Assembly (NCBI GenBank): GCA_964454335.1
Contig: CAYVVT010000014.1
Span: 15,603-79,602 of the forward strand
Direction: 5' to 3'
Length of the DNA: 64,000 bases
Origin: CAYVVT01 sp964454335
Lineage (GTDB): Bacteria > Fidelibacterota > UBA8477 > JABMPR01
Position numbers and translations under genes: made by a program. Shown one piece after another: positions 8,477 to 16,159 of this stretch. The notes under the pieces are model-generated. The model saw only the letters and a program-made list of their open reading frames with translations, ran no database searches and was not told the DNA's origin. The first letter of the stretch is position 1, and the number at the start of each line of letters is the position of its first letter.

Positions 8477-9469
8477 TCAACTCCCGGTTTTGCGTTCGAA
8501 TATCCTGATCATCTTCGAGGATGGATCAGCGACGATGATGCGCTGCTGCGAATCAACCGCCAGGTCCAGACCTGTGGCCTGTTTCTTGAAATTGTCGGGA
8601 CCGGAGACCACCGTTTCCAGTTGTCCTTCCTGATCATAGATCTTGATCCGCACCAGTCCCTTTTCGCTGGTGACAAATCCCGAACCTGGGATGAGGGCAA
8701 AATGGGATGGATTGCAGCAGCCGCAGAAGCCTTCGATCTCGGAGGAGGCTCTCCCCCATTCTGCAAGCAGGGCTCCGGCAAAATTGTAATTCTCAAAAGT
8801 GTGCAGCCCGGGATTCACCACCCACAGTCGATCATCCCCCGCCACTGCCAGATCAAAATAGGCGCTGGGTAAAACGAAGCCGGGACGACCTGGTTTCACG
8901 TCCCGACCGCCAATCTCATTGAGGAGCTCTCCGGCGAGATCATATCGAAGCACGATATGCGCCCCGGCATCGGCAATGAACAGATCGTCCCCTGCCACAG
9001 CGATGGAGGTGATGATGGAACTGTCGCTCTGCGTAAACAGTTCCTGCTTCAATGCGCCATCGGCCCCATAGACCAGGACCTGCTCCCTGGTGGCAGCATA
9101 GATGTCCCCATTCTCAACGATATCCATGCTCCGTACGGGTAGAAGGGTTTCAAAGCTCAGCATCTCACTGCCGAAGGGATTGAACTTGACGATGCAGGAA
9201 TCTGTCGAGGCATAGATAAAATCATGATCATCCACGGCGACACCGAAAAGTTTGCGACAGTCCACAGGTATCTGCTGGGTGATCGCATAGGTGATGAGGT
9301 CCGCATCGATCCTGTTGTAGGCTTCGAGATCCAGATCGAAGGGATTGTCGGCACTCCGCCTGTTCTCTGACATCACCACTACAATTACAATAACGATGAC
9401 GACCAGGCCGGCGATGCCGAAGATAGTCGTGAGCCGGGATGGGCCGGAGCTTCCTGGTGTTGATGTCAT
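8477..9469 (-). CDS. membrane-anchored NHL-type beta-propeller protein
   Basis: 330 aa, ATG at 9469 overlapping the upstream stop by 4 nt (ATGA) and preceded by GAGGAG. One N-terminal helix (LTTIFGIAGLVVIVIVIVVVM) anchors a periplasmic domain with repeats of NHL/SMP-30 type: FGVAVDDHDFIYAST, SMDIVENGDIYAATR, SIAVAGDDLFIADAG, LDLAVDSQQRIIVAD. NHL propellers are usually binding platforms. A CGCC motif (IEGFCGCCNPSHFAL) near residue 240 stands out in a domain family that usually lacks Cys pairs; it might bind a metal. Operon context links it to the polyferredoxin genes directly downstream. Confidence 0.82.
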   Translation of the reverse strand: MTSTPGSSGPSRLTTIFGIAGLVVIVIVIVVVMSENRRSADNPFDLDLEAYNRIDADLITYAITQQIPVDCRKLFGVAVDDHDFIYASTDSCIVKFNPFGSEMLSFETLLPVRSMDIVENGDIYAATREQVLVYGADGALKQELFTQSDSSIITSIAVAGDDLFIADAGAHIVLRYDLAGELLNEIGGRDVKPGRPGFVLPSAYFDLAVAGDDRLWVVNPGLHTFENYNFAGALLAEWGRASSEIEGFCGCCNPSHFALIPGSGFVTSEKGLVRIKIYDQEGQLETVVSGPDNFKKQATGLDLAVDSQQRIIVADPSSKMIRIFERKTGS

Positions 9470-10917
9470 ATGGTCTCCTCACTCCCCCTGATCTCCACAC
9501 AAACGATGCGGCGCGCATCCCTGGCGATGAGTTTTCCATCCACGATGGCCAGTGGTCCCCAGGCATCCGGTCCTTCCAGGATCTTCACCCGAACCAGTGG
9601 AGAGAACTCCTTGGCCGATGCGTCGATGACGGTGAGTTCACCTTCATCATCCAGGATGAAGAACTTGTTATCCGCCAGGATGTAGGGTCCCAGCCCGAAG
9701 CGATTGGTCTTGCCGCTGGACCAGATCAGCTCGGAGATGTCGTCCGCGGAGAAACAGGCAAATTGCCCGTTCAGCGAGCCGCCATCCTTGGGCAGGATAC
9801 CATAGATTTGTCCATTATGGTAGATGGCTGTCTGCTGCTCGCTGGCCATGCCGGTGTGCGGCAGGACCGACTGCAGGGAATCCACTGAAAAGCTATCCGA
9901 ACCTTGACTGACCTGCAGCAGCATGCCACCGGCGCTGTAGCCTGCGCTGACGAATATCCGTCCCGATCCCAGATCAAGAGGTGCCGGTGCCACCACCTGG
10001 TGGGACCAGAGATCCGTTTTCCACAGCGTAGTGCCCTGGTCCTCCAGTTCTGCCGAGACGCCCACGACGCCGCCATTGGCGCAGTACACGTATTGACGTT
10101 TACCTTCGATCTCCATGAGCATGATGGAGGAATGCGACATCTTCCATTCATCCGGATTGGGTGTCTCCCAGAGGATCTCACCGCTGGCGCAGTCCACACC
10201 TATCATCAGGCTGGTCCCACCGGTAGCGATCACAGCCGTGGATCCATCGATGAGAGGACATTGACCTGTGTACCACAGGGGTACCTCCACAGCATGATCA
10301 CGTTCCAGGTCCAGACCCCACAGGAATTCGCCGGTCTCCCTTTCCACGCACATGACATGACAACGTGGACCGATGGTCACGACGAAATCCTGGCTTACGG
10401 CAGGTACCGTGCGGGACATGCCGTGGTTGCGTTTGACTTTGACCGTATAGGATCGCCGCCAGAGTTCACGACCGTCAGCCAGGGCGAAGCAGCGCAGGGC
10501 GTCAGTCCTTCTATCCTCATCATAATCCAGGAGATATACTCGTCCATCGTAGACAGCCGGTCCGGCATGACCTTCCCCCAATTCATGAGACCAGAGGATG
10601 TTTGGTGCTGATCCAAGCTTGTCTGACATGCTGAGGGGCTGTTTGCTGATATTGCTGAAGTCGACTCCTCTGAAGCGGGGCCAGTTACCGGACGGCTCGA
10701 CGGTACTGCTGTCAAAATACTCGAAGTGCTCCCCGATGACCACCCGCTCTTCCCGGGCAACTGCCCCACCCTGGGGCTCGTTGTCTGAGCCGGGCACCAG
10801 GATCTGGAAGTCGGCGCTGGGGTCAAATCCCATGTACCAGCCCAGTACCACGGTAGACACCAGCGCCAGGGTGCCGGCGCTGATGATGCTGAGATGGTTG
10901 TTGGTCACTGAGGCCAT
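9466..10917 (-). CDS. PQQ-like beta-propeller protein, membrane-anchored
   Basis: 483 aa from ATG at 10917. An N-terminal helix (ISAGTLALVSTVVLGWYMGF) is a signal anchor or uncleaved signal. The propeller opens with NWPRFRGVDFSNIS, the family's WPxFRG signature, and has blades such as LRCFALADGRELWRR, VMCVERETGEFLWGL, MIGVDCASGEILWET and LTVIDASAKEFSPLV. It lies 44 nt after the previous propeller gene and overlaps the NHL gene by 4 nt. Periplasmic location is inferred. No catalytic residues are identifiable, so it is probably a structural or substrate-presenting part of the redox system. Confidence 0.85.
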   Translation of the reverse strand: MASVTNNHLSIISAGTLALVSTVVLGWYMGFDPSADFQILVPGSDNEPQGGAVAREERVVIGEHFEYFDSSTVEPSGNWPRFRGVDFSNISKQPLSMSDKLGSAPNILWSHELGEGHAGPAVYDGRVYLLDYDEDRRTDALRCFALADGRELWRRSYTVKVKRNHGMSRTVPAVSQDFVVTIGPRCHVMCVERETGEFLWGLDLERDHAVEVPLWYTGQCPLIDGSTAVIATGGTSLMIGVDCASGEILWETPNPDEWKMSHSSIMLMEIEGKRQYVYCANGGVVGVSAELEDQGTTLWKTDLWSHQVVAPAPLDLGSGRIFVSAGYSAGGMLLQVSQGSDSFSVDSLQSVLPHTGMASEQQTAIYHNGQIYGILPKDGGSLNGQFACFSADDISELIWSSGKTNRFGLGPYILADNKFFILDDEGELTVIDASAKEFSPLVRVKILEGPDAWGPLAIVDGKLIARDARRIVCVEIRGSEETI

Positions 10918-10961
10918 CGTATGTCGATTCTGCCGGATCGTGATTTACCCGGCATGGTTGA

Positions 10962-12194
10962 TCAACTCCTGATATCGTAGGCCATCAACGTATCGCCATG
11001 GCGTACATAGAGGATACCATCCGAGATCACCAGATGGGCCCAGTGCTCGTTGGTGCCTCGATTGATCTTGAATGAGCTGATGAGTTCAAATCTGCGTGGA
11101 TCGGGCTGGATGAGACCTACTTTGCCGTTCTGGCCATAGAAATAGATCAGACCATCGGCAGTGATGACATTCCCTTTACCCAGGCCTGGATCTACGTACA
11201 TCTCTTCACCGGTTCGCCATTCGATGCAGTGCCAGGCAGGTCTCTCATGGCTGGTACCGTAGATGTAGCCATCAATGACAACGAAGCCGTCCATCTGAAC
11301 ATCCAGTGTTTCGTTGCGCCAGACCTCGCTGATGGATCTACCATCATCGGAAAGCGTCAATTGGACACCACCTGTACCGTAGCCGCTGACACAATAGATC
11401 TTCCCGTCCAGGTAGTAGGGTGTGTTGGGATTGATATCATACTCGGTCTCATGGGTGTGTGACCAGAATAATTCGCCATTTTCTGCGTTTACGCCGATGA
11501 TGGATTCACCGGTCATGGTGACAATGATGCGGCTGCCGCCGTGTTCCACCACGATCGGCGAACAATAAGCAGCACGATCACCAACACCTTTGCCAGACCA
11601 AACCAGTTCTCCGGTATGACGGTTCAGCGCGATGATGTTCGTTTTGGTCCCACCCGGTGTGCAAATGAGATTATCGCCATCGATAAGCAGGGATTCTGTC
11701 AAACCCCACTTGATCTCACGGGCTCCGTATTTCTTTTTAAGGTTGACGCGCCAGACGATATCGCCGTTCTCAACGTTCATGCACACCACATCACCGCCGG
11801 TGCCTTCCACGTAGAGCAGACCGTCTAGAACGGTAGGTGTGGTACGGGTGCCCTCATAGCTTTTCGTCCATTCAGAACCGTATTCGGTCTTCCATTTCAA
11901 TTGACCCTGCTTGTCGATCCCAAAGACATAGCCTTTTTCATCGATCATCCCGGTAGTAAATACGCCCTCTGAAGTGACCGCCGCCGAGGCGTAGCCCATG
12001 CCGAGAACTGTTGTTGACCAGAGAAGATCCGGACCGCCCCGGGGCCACTTCTGCAGCAGGTCCTGTTCGTGATAAACACCATCCCGGTTCAGCCCCCGCC
12101 ACTGTGAGAAGGATCCATTTCCAGTCTGAGCGATCAGTCCAAAAGACAAAACGGTCACCTGGAGTATGCTCAATGCAACTCTGAAGTTCGTCAT
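10962..12194 (-). CDS. secreted PQQ-like beta-propeller protein
   Basis: 410 aa from ATG at 12194, preceded by GGGGAA at good spacing. The same frame is open upstream to 12518, but the ATG at 12194 begins a clean signal peptide (FRVALSILQVTVLSFGLIAQ) and is chosen. The mature part starts with SQWRGLNRDGVYHEQ and has PQQ-like repeats (VFGIDKQGQLKWKTE, VVCMNVENGDIVWRV, IIALNRHTGELVWSG, IIGVNAENGELFWSH). It is the first gene of the long redox/propeller operon that runs left off the window. Likely periplasmic or surface-attached; no enzyme function is evident. Confidence 0.87.
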   Translation of the reverse strand: MTNFRVALSILQVTVLSFGLIAQTGNGSFSQWRGLNRDGVYHEQDLLQKWPRGGPDLLWSTTVLGMGYASAAVTSEGVFTTGMIDEKGYVFGIDKQGQLKWKTEYGSEWTKSYEGTRTTPTVLDGLLYVEGTGGDVVCMNVENGDIVWRVNLKKKYGAREIKWGLTESLLIDGDNLICTPGGTKTNIIALNRHTGELVWSGKGVGDRAAYCSPIVVEHGGSRIIVTMTGESIIGVNAENGELFWSHTHETEYDINPNTPYYLDGKIYCVSGYGTGGVQLTLSDDGRSISEVWRNETLDVQMDGFVVIDGYIYGTSHERPAWHCIEWRTGEEMYVDPGLGKGNVITADGLIYFYGQNGKVGLIQPDPRRFELISSFKINRGTNEHWAHLVISDGILYVRHGDTLMAYDIRS

Positions 12195-12602
12195 TCTGTG
12201 TTCCCCATGTTCTTTAAGTGTTGTTCTGCGTTTAATAAAATAGTCAACTTTCTGGAAATTACCTGATATGGAATTTGCACGGCTGACATATGCTCTCAGG
12301 AACCGATTACATGTAACATAGTTAATAATTGTGAATAGCACAAATAGTGCCAGCAGAGTTCGCTGATCCTTCTCTGACACTGGTCTGACCATCTCCAGGA
12401 ATGTATGATCGTGACGATGGGGATCAGGACACCTGGTAGCAGATGGTGATATCAATTGAGGTGTCTGATGCAGATAGTTATGGCGCTGAGTGTTGTGATA
12501 AACGGATATCAGGATCATGGGATTAACGTTGATCCAAACATTTCTGCCCGGTGAACTGATGCGGTAGAGTATTCGCTTATTACTTCCGATTGGCCTGGCT
12601 TT
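12195..12602. other. intergenic leader of the redox/propeller operon
   Basis: 408 bp without a convincing gene. The minus frame that leads into the propeller gene is open through most of it, but its predicted residues (His/Arg-rich, then one hydrophobic run) do not look like a domain and have no start with an SD. An AT-rich stretch around 12230-12270 (minus-strand TTGACT ... TTATTAA) is the likeliest promoter region. I see no terminator after the membrane-protein gene that ends at 12603. Confidence 0.4.
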
Positions 12603-13244
12603 TCACAAAACGGGATCGGAAAGGCGAGGCGTCTTCCTCTGCTCCAATCCCAGCCAAATCAGACCTGTCGCTTCGAGAACAACGCCGATGGTGCGTATTA
12701 CGAATACAGGTCCGCCGATGGCGAACAGACAGGCGCCCAGGACGAACAGGATAACGGGATACAGGGGGAAGAGTTTGACTTTCAGGAAGGCAATCCCCAG
12801 CAGGATCACGCCGAACATGAACAGGATGCCCATCATCAGATGGGTGGTTGAGAAGACCACGTCCTTGAACAGGGGGCCCTGGATATCGATGAGAACAGGT
12901 GCATAAACGGCTATGACCGGCCAGACGATGGTTTCTTCGATCTGGATCCATACGTACAGCAGCCAGCCCATGAAGCTGAGCAGAAATCCAATGAATCCGA
13001 ATTTGCCAAGTTTCTCGAAGTATGGCATGTACAGGCCCACCAGGACCAGGACGAAGAGCATGGTGGCGAATGATCCAAGACTGTTGATCAGTACCCATGT
13101 GGGGTGGTTGACCATATCCAGGAGCAGGGTGGCTGAATCCGGTGCCGGCATTGGGATCAACAGCAAAGCCCACCAGACGACGAATAGTGATGCGCTGAGG
13201 ATGGAGATCAGACCAAAGATCTGATGCATGCTTTCACGGGTCAT
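12603..13244 (-). CDS. six-helix integral membrane protein of unknown function
   Basis: 213 aa, ATG at 13244 with a strong SD (AAGGGAG, 5 nt spacing). Six to seven hydrophobic segments cover nearly the whole protein (GLISILSASLFVVWWALLLI; LGSFATMLFVLVLVGLYM; GFIGFLLSFMGWLLYVWI; HLMMGILFMFGVILLGIAF; YPVILFVLGACLFAIGG; IGVVLEATGLIWLGL), ending in a short charged tail. The build resembles DUF4386-like proteins, but I cannot assign a family with confidence. It stands alone between the propeller operon and a receiver gene on the same strand. Confidence 0.72.
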   Translation of the reverse strand: MTRESMHQIFGLISILSASLFVVWWALLLIPMPAPDSATLLLDMVNHPTWVLINSLGSFATMLFVLVLVGLYMPYFEKLGKFGFIGFLLSFMGWLLYVWIQIEETIVWPVIAVYAPVLIDIQGPLFKDVVFSTTHLMMGILFMFGVILLGIAFLKVKLFPLYPVILFVLGACLFAIGGPVFVIRTIGVVLEATGLIWLGLEQRKTPRLSDPVL

Positions 13245-13427
13245 GTTTTCTCCCTTCAGAATGGCAGTACGAACGAGTGTTCCACGGCCATTACTGGATA
13301 TTCAGTTTCAAGCAGAGAGGTGGCGCTTGAATATAAGGATCACGGGGGTCCTGAGGCCTCAACATTCCTGGTCAGGATCCCACTCGATGCAAAGGCATGA
13401 AGAAAAACCAGCGTTACATCAGGATGA

Positions 13428-13904
13428 TCAGAAATGTTCCACATTCCTTTCAGAAACCGTCTCATTTTCAGAGAGGGACTCAAAGAATTCCGGTTCCCAG
13501 AAATACACATTCAGCAATTCGTTCAGCTGAAGCAGGGTGTATGGTTTTGGTAGATATCCGTCAAAACCAATTTCCTGCAGAGCAGTCATTTTATCTTCGG
13601 AATAAGCAGTTACTGCTGCTATTGGAGTCTCCTTGTGCCGGGGATCCCGTTTGACCCTGTAACCGAGTTCGAGACCTGAGATACCGTGACCCAGGGCAAT
13701 ATCCAGCAGCATCATATCCACGGTTCTCTGCTTCAAAAGGTTCAACGCTGCTTCGCCTGAGGCCACTGACAAGCATGTGACTCCCAGCTCTTTCAGCATA
13801 TCGTTCAACAGCTTGCGTTCCTCAAGCACATCCTCTACGACCAGTACCGTGTACTCCTTTGAGTATTTCCTGATATCCGGGGTATCAACTTCTGCACGTT
13901 TCAT
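13428..13904 (-). CDS. stand-alone CheY-like receiver protein
   Basis: 158 aa with one receiver domain: acidic pair VVEDVLEE near 22-29, phospho-acceptor D68 in MLLDIALGHG, conserved T in AVTAYS and K in LPKPY. The ~25-residue tail is acidic and has no output domain. It is one of three such proteins in the window sharing the unusual LDIALGxGxxG loop after the acceptor Asp (the others are at 24160 and 24870). No kinase is adjacent; partners may include the kinase at 20525, or it may act through protein binding. Start ATG at 13904 has GGGAG upstream. Confidence 0.88.
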   Translation of the reverse strand: MKRAEVDTPDIRKYSKEYTVLVVEDVLEERKLLNDMLKELGVTCLSVASGEAALNLLKQRTVDMMLLDIALGHGISGLELGYRVKRDPRHKETPIAAVTAYSEDKMTALQEIGFDGYLPKPYTLLQLNELLNVYFWEPEFFESLSENETVSERNVEHF

Positions 13905-14614
13905 GATCCAGGCTCCCTTTCGATGGTTGGTTCCCTGTGTTCAGACCTGTACCGTAATGATTGATGGAGATTGAACTCCACCACCCTATGTACCAAACTT
14001 CATACCAAAAAGCGGTGAAGGTATCATAATTAACTGTTATTTCGTAACTTAGATAACATCGATGGGATCAGTGGGTAGTTGGAATTAATACTCGAGTGTC
14101 ATATATATACGACATTTTCACCATTTCGTGTCTGGCCGAAAAGACACCGGGTCATATCCACCACTAACTGTCCTAAATTTAAGACTGTTTTTTATTCTAT
14201 CTTCATGGTGGAAGCAGAATGTATCCGCTGTTAGTTATTATTATATCTCAGTTTATGGGGATGCTATCTCCAAATTTCTACCTAAGGAAGCAATAAACCG
14301 GAAAGTTGAATGCATCGGGGGATATGCCACACCATAAATACTATAATATCAATAATATAACAATTTATCGGGACCAGATGATCTCTTCGTGCAGCCTTAG
14401 GGCAGAATGGAAAAATAGGTGGCCTGCCCAGTCGATCCTGAGACTCATTGAACCGAGACCTGGATTAAGAAGAGAATCTCTGATCACTGAACTAGTATCC
14501 TTTTTATAATAGTTGTCATTAAGCATATTATTTCTGTGAAATGAACTTATGTTCATTATATTTTATTGGTGAAAATCACGAGTATTAGCATTGACAATTC
14601 CAAAAAGAGAGCAT
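13905..14614. other. 710-bp AT-rich intergenic region between divergent genes
   Basis: No credible gene. It separates the divergently transcribed receiver gene (minus) and the DUF134 gene (plus), so it must hold both promoters. Much of it is AT-rich (13980-14120, 14330-14370, 14500-14580). The one clear element is the 18-bp palindrome at 14540-14557, listed separately. Confidence 0.6.
14540..14557. promoter_or_regulatory. palindromic candidate operator before the DUF134 gene
   Basis: AATGAACTTATGTTCATT has perfect 7-bp arms (AATGAAC/GTTCATT) around TTAT. It overlaps an AT-rich TATATTT stretch just downstream that could be the -10 region, 58 nt before the ATG at 14615. The position fits autoregulation by the encoded HTH protein, but the DUF134 binding site is not known to me. 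Confidence 0.45.
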
Positions 14615-15064
14615 ATGAGAAATCCATACCGACGACGTATCATTGATGAACCACCTAAGTATTATTTCTTCAAGCCTGCTGGAATTCCCACCCGCAAAAT
14701 AGCCAAAATTGATATGTCCCTGGATGAATATGAGGCCCTCCGCCTGGCTGACTTTCAACAACTTGAACATCTTGAAGCATCAAAACAGATGGACATATCA
14801 AGACCGACTTTTACCCGTCTTATCAAAAAGGCAAGATACAAGGTTGCGCAGTCACTCATAGAGGGGCATGCACTAAAAATCGTGGGAGGTAATGTGGATC
14901 TGATCAACACGCTGCATGCCTGCCAGGATTGCGGGGAATTTACCAGGCAACCGGTCGCTACTCCATTCAGTGAATGTCCGGACTGTGGATCTACCAATAC
15001 CGAGGACCTGGCGAACAGACATGTAGCGATCCCCGGTCCTGATGAAGGCGGGGAAAATGAATGA
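14615..15064 (+). CDS. DUF134 (UPF0251) HTH DNA-binding protein
   Basis: 149 aa from ATG at 14615 (AGAGAG upstream); the TTG at 14591 lacks an SD. The N-terminal half matches UPF0251/DUF134: PPKYYFFKPAGIP, the helix-turn-helix EYEALRLADFQQLEHLEASKQM and the recognition stretch ISRPTFTRLIKKARYKVAQ. The C-terminal third has four Cys in two CxxC pairs (CQDCGEF ... CPDCGSTN), a zinc-ribbon-like addition. Proteins of this family are often encoded with NifX-like and Mrp/ferredoxin genes, and that is the case here: zinc-ribbon and NifX-like genes follow. A regulator of Fe-S or metal handling is the likely role. Confidence 0.88.
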   Translation: MRNPYRRRIIDEPPKYYFFKPAGIPTRKIAKIDMSLDEYEALRLADFQQLEHLEASKQMDISRPTFTRLIKKARYKVAQSLIEGHALKIVGGNVDLINTLHACQDCGEFTRQPVATPFSECPDCGSTNTEDLANRHVAIPGPDEGGENE

Positions 15065-15099
15065 TCATCAGGTCGAACAATCAGACCGGGAGAGTGGTA

Positions 15100-15300
15100 A
15101 TGAGTAAAAGCAACCCTGATAGATTGGGTCCTGTTGGCAAATGTAAATGTCCCAGATGCGGAACCAGAACAACCCACAAACGCGGAATACCCTGTCAGGA
15201 GGAGACCTGTCCCAAGTGTGGAGCTCTGCTGCTACGGGAGGGATCCAGTCATTACCGAGCCTGGCAAAAGAGGAAGAAGCAACAGCAGGAGGTAACCTGA
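15100..15300 (+). CDS. small zinc-ribbon / rubredoxin-like Cys protein
   Basis: 66 aa from ATG at 15100 with GGGAGAG upstream; an ATG at 15061 overlapping the DUF134 stop gives a 79-aa version but has a poorer SD. The core is KCKCPRCGTRTTHKRGIPC followed by CPKCGALLLRE, i.e. CxCxxCG plus CxxCG, typical of a small metal-binding protein found beside DUF134 and NifX-family genes (often labelled ferredoxin-like). The tail is basic (RAWQKRKKQQQ). It probably binds zinc or iron and works with its neighbours; exact role unknown. Confidence 0.7.
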   Translation: MSKSNPDRLGPVGKCKCPRCGTRTTHKRGIPCQEETCPKCGALLLREGSSHYRAWQKRKKQQQEVT

Positions 15301-15339
15301 TTGTCGGTAAGAAGCATATCGATTTCGGCAAGGTCAACA

Positions 15340-15521
15340 AGATCCACCAACACCATTGACTCTGCCATTGGATGGACCGTCGGGATCATCGCCAGCCTGA
15401 TTGGCTTGTATCTCTCAGCAGCAGTTGATTTTCCCACCGGGCAGCCAGCGTGTGCACTCTCAGTCTGTTCGTTCCGGTAGCAGCTTTGATCAAAAGGTTC
15501 GTGCCACGCAGATCAGTATAA
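15340..15521 (+). pseudogene. C-terminal relic of an ABC-3 (ZnuB/MntB-type) metal permease, frameshifted
   Basis: No intact gene, but the frame from about 15358 reads SAIGWTVGIIASLIGLYLSAA then VDFPTG, the last helix and [D/F]PTG motif of ABC-3 family zinc/manganese/iron permeases. At the GGG of 15439-15441 the coding signal moves by one base and continues as AASVCTLSLFVPVAALIKRF, then VPRRSV and stop at 15519-15521. One extra G would restore P-T-G-A-A-S-V. The first ~200 residues of the permease are missing. It lies between the zinc-ribbon and NifX-like genes, so a metal uptake gene was probably lost here. Confidence 0.7.
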
Positions 15522-15545
15522 CAACACTCGTAAGGGGAACAGAAT

Positions 15546-15932
15546 ATGAAAATAGCAGTAGCATCAGACGATGGGAAAGCCATCTCAGCTCACTTTGGCA
15601 GGACGCTGGGATTTGTCATTTGTGAGGTTGAAGGTGAAAGCATCAAAGGGAGTGAGTATCGGAAGAATACCTTCACCGGCCACGCTCGCGGATTGGAGGG
15701 TGCCGGTCATGCGGTAGATCGTCATGGACCAATCCTTCAAGCCCTGTCAGACTGCAAGGTTGTGATCTCACATGGAATGGGAAGAAGAATCTACAACGAT
15801 CTCAAGACCGCCGGGATCGAGACATTTATCACCGACCAGACCCATGTTCAATCAGCAGTCCAGAGTTATTTGCAGGGAGAACTGCAAGATATCTCAGAAG
15901 CAGCCTGTGATCATTCACCGCCGGGTGTATAA
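15546..15932 (+). CDS. NifX/NifB-domain (dinitrogenase Fe-Mo cofactor-like) protein
   Basis: 128 aa. Start MKIAVASDDGKAISAHFGR is the hallmark of the small NifX/NifB C-terminal-domain family, which binds Fe-S or Fe-Mo type cofactors, followed by the typical core and GHAVDRHGPILQALSDCKVV and ISHGMGRRIYNDLKTAGIE. Stand-alone members occur widely in non-diazotrophs next to DUF134 and Mrp genes and are thought to carry Fe-S clusters. No nitrogenase genes are seen. SD: AAGGGGAACAG, about 7 nt before the ATG at 15546. Confidence 0.88.
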   Translation: MKIAVASDDGKAISAHFGRTLGFVICEVEGESIKGSEYRKNTFTGHARGLEGAGHAVDRHGPILQALSDCKVVISHGMGRRIYNDLKTAGIETFITDQTHVQSAVQSYLQGELQDISEAACDHSPPGV

Positions 15933-15948
15933 TTCTTAAACAACTGTT

Positions 15949-15964
15949 GAATGTTTATACATTC
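15949..15964. promoter_or_regulatory. palindrome, candidate regulator site
   Basis: GAATGTTTATACATTC: 6-bp perfect arms around TTAT, 17 nt after the NifX-like stop and about 145 nt upstream of the sigma-54-like element at 16108. It could be an upstream activator site or part of a weak terminator; no T-run follows. Confidence 0.35.
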
Positions 15965-16014
15965 CCTCTGAATCCTTACGGAGTACGGGCTGCGCGCCAT
16001 TCCCCGCGATACCT

Positions 16015-16029
16015 GTAGAATTATTCTAC
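16015..16029. promoter_or_regulatory. candidate enhancer (UAS) for the NtrC-type regulator
   Basis: GTAGAATTATTCTAC is a 15-bp perfect palindrome (7-bp arms, one central base). It lies 79-93 bp upstream of the sigma-54-like promoter at 16108, the distance usual for bacterial enhancer-binding proteins, and the operon encodes an NtrC-type activator. Confidence 0.5.
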
Positions 16030-16107
16030 GGTCAGCTATACAACACTCCAATTTGTAACAGGTCATTACTGCTTGTAATTACTTGACTTAACCCGCTTCG
16101 TTCTTTC

Positions 16108-16123
16108 TGGCACCTCTTTTGGA
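16108..16123 (+). promoter_or_regulatory. sigma-54 (-24/-12) promoter candidate for the GcvH/NrfD operon
   Basis: TGGCACCTCTTTTGGA agrees with TGGCACN5TTGCW at every fixed position except G for C at the -12 element, with correct spacing. Transcription would begin near 16134, leaving a short leader that carries the SD AAAGGAGGT before the ATG at 16160. The operon's own NtrC-type regulator (22152) is the expected activator. Confidence 0.55.
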
Positions 16124-16159
16124 TTAAGGAACATTGAATTGAAACCAAAGGAGGTTCTC

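Noticed and set aside
12195..12518. In-frame upstream extension of the propeller gene (about 108 codons)
   Set aside because: No SD-supported start, and the ATG at 12194 starts a clean signal peptide with SD; the extension is probably chance open frame.
15546..15932. Evidence for nitrogen fixation from the NifX-like gene
   Set aside because: NifX/NifB-domain proteins occur in many non-fixing bacteria with DUF134; no nif structural genes are visible.
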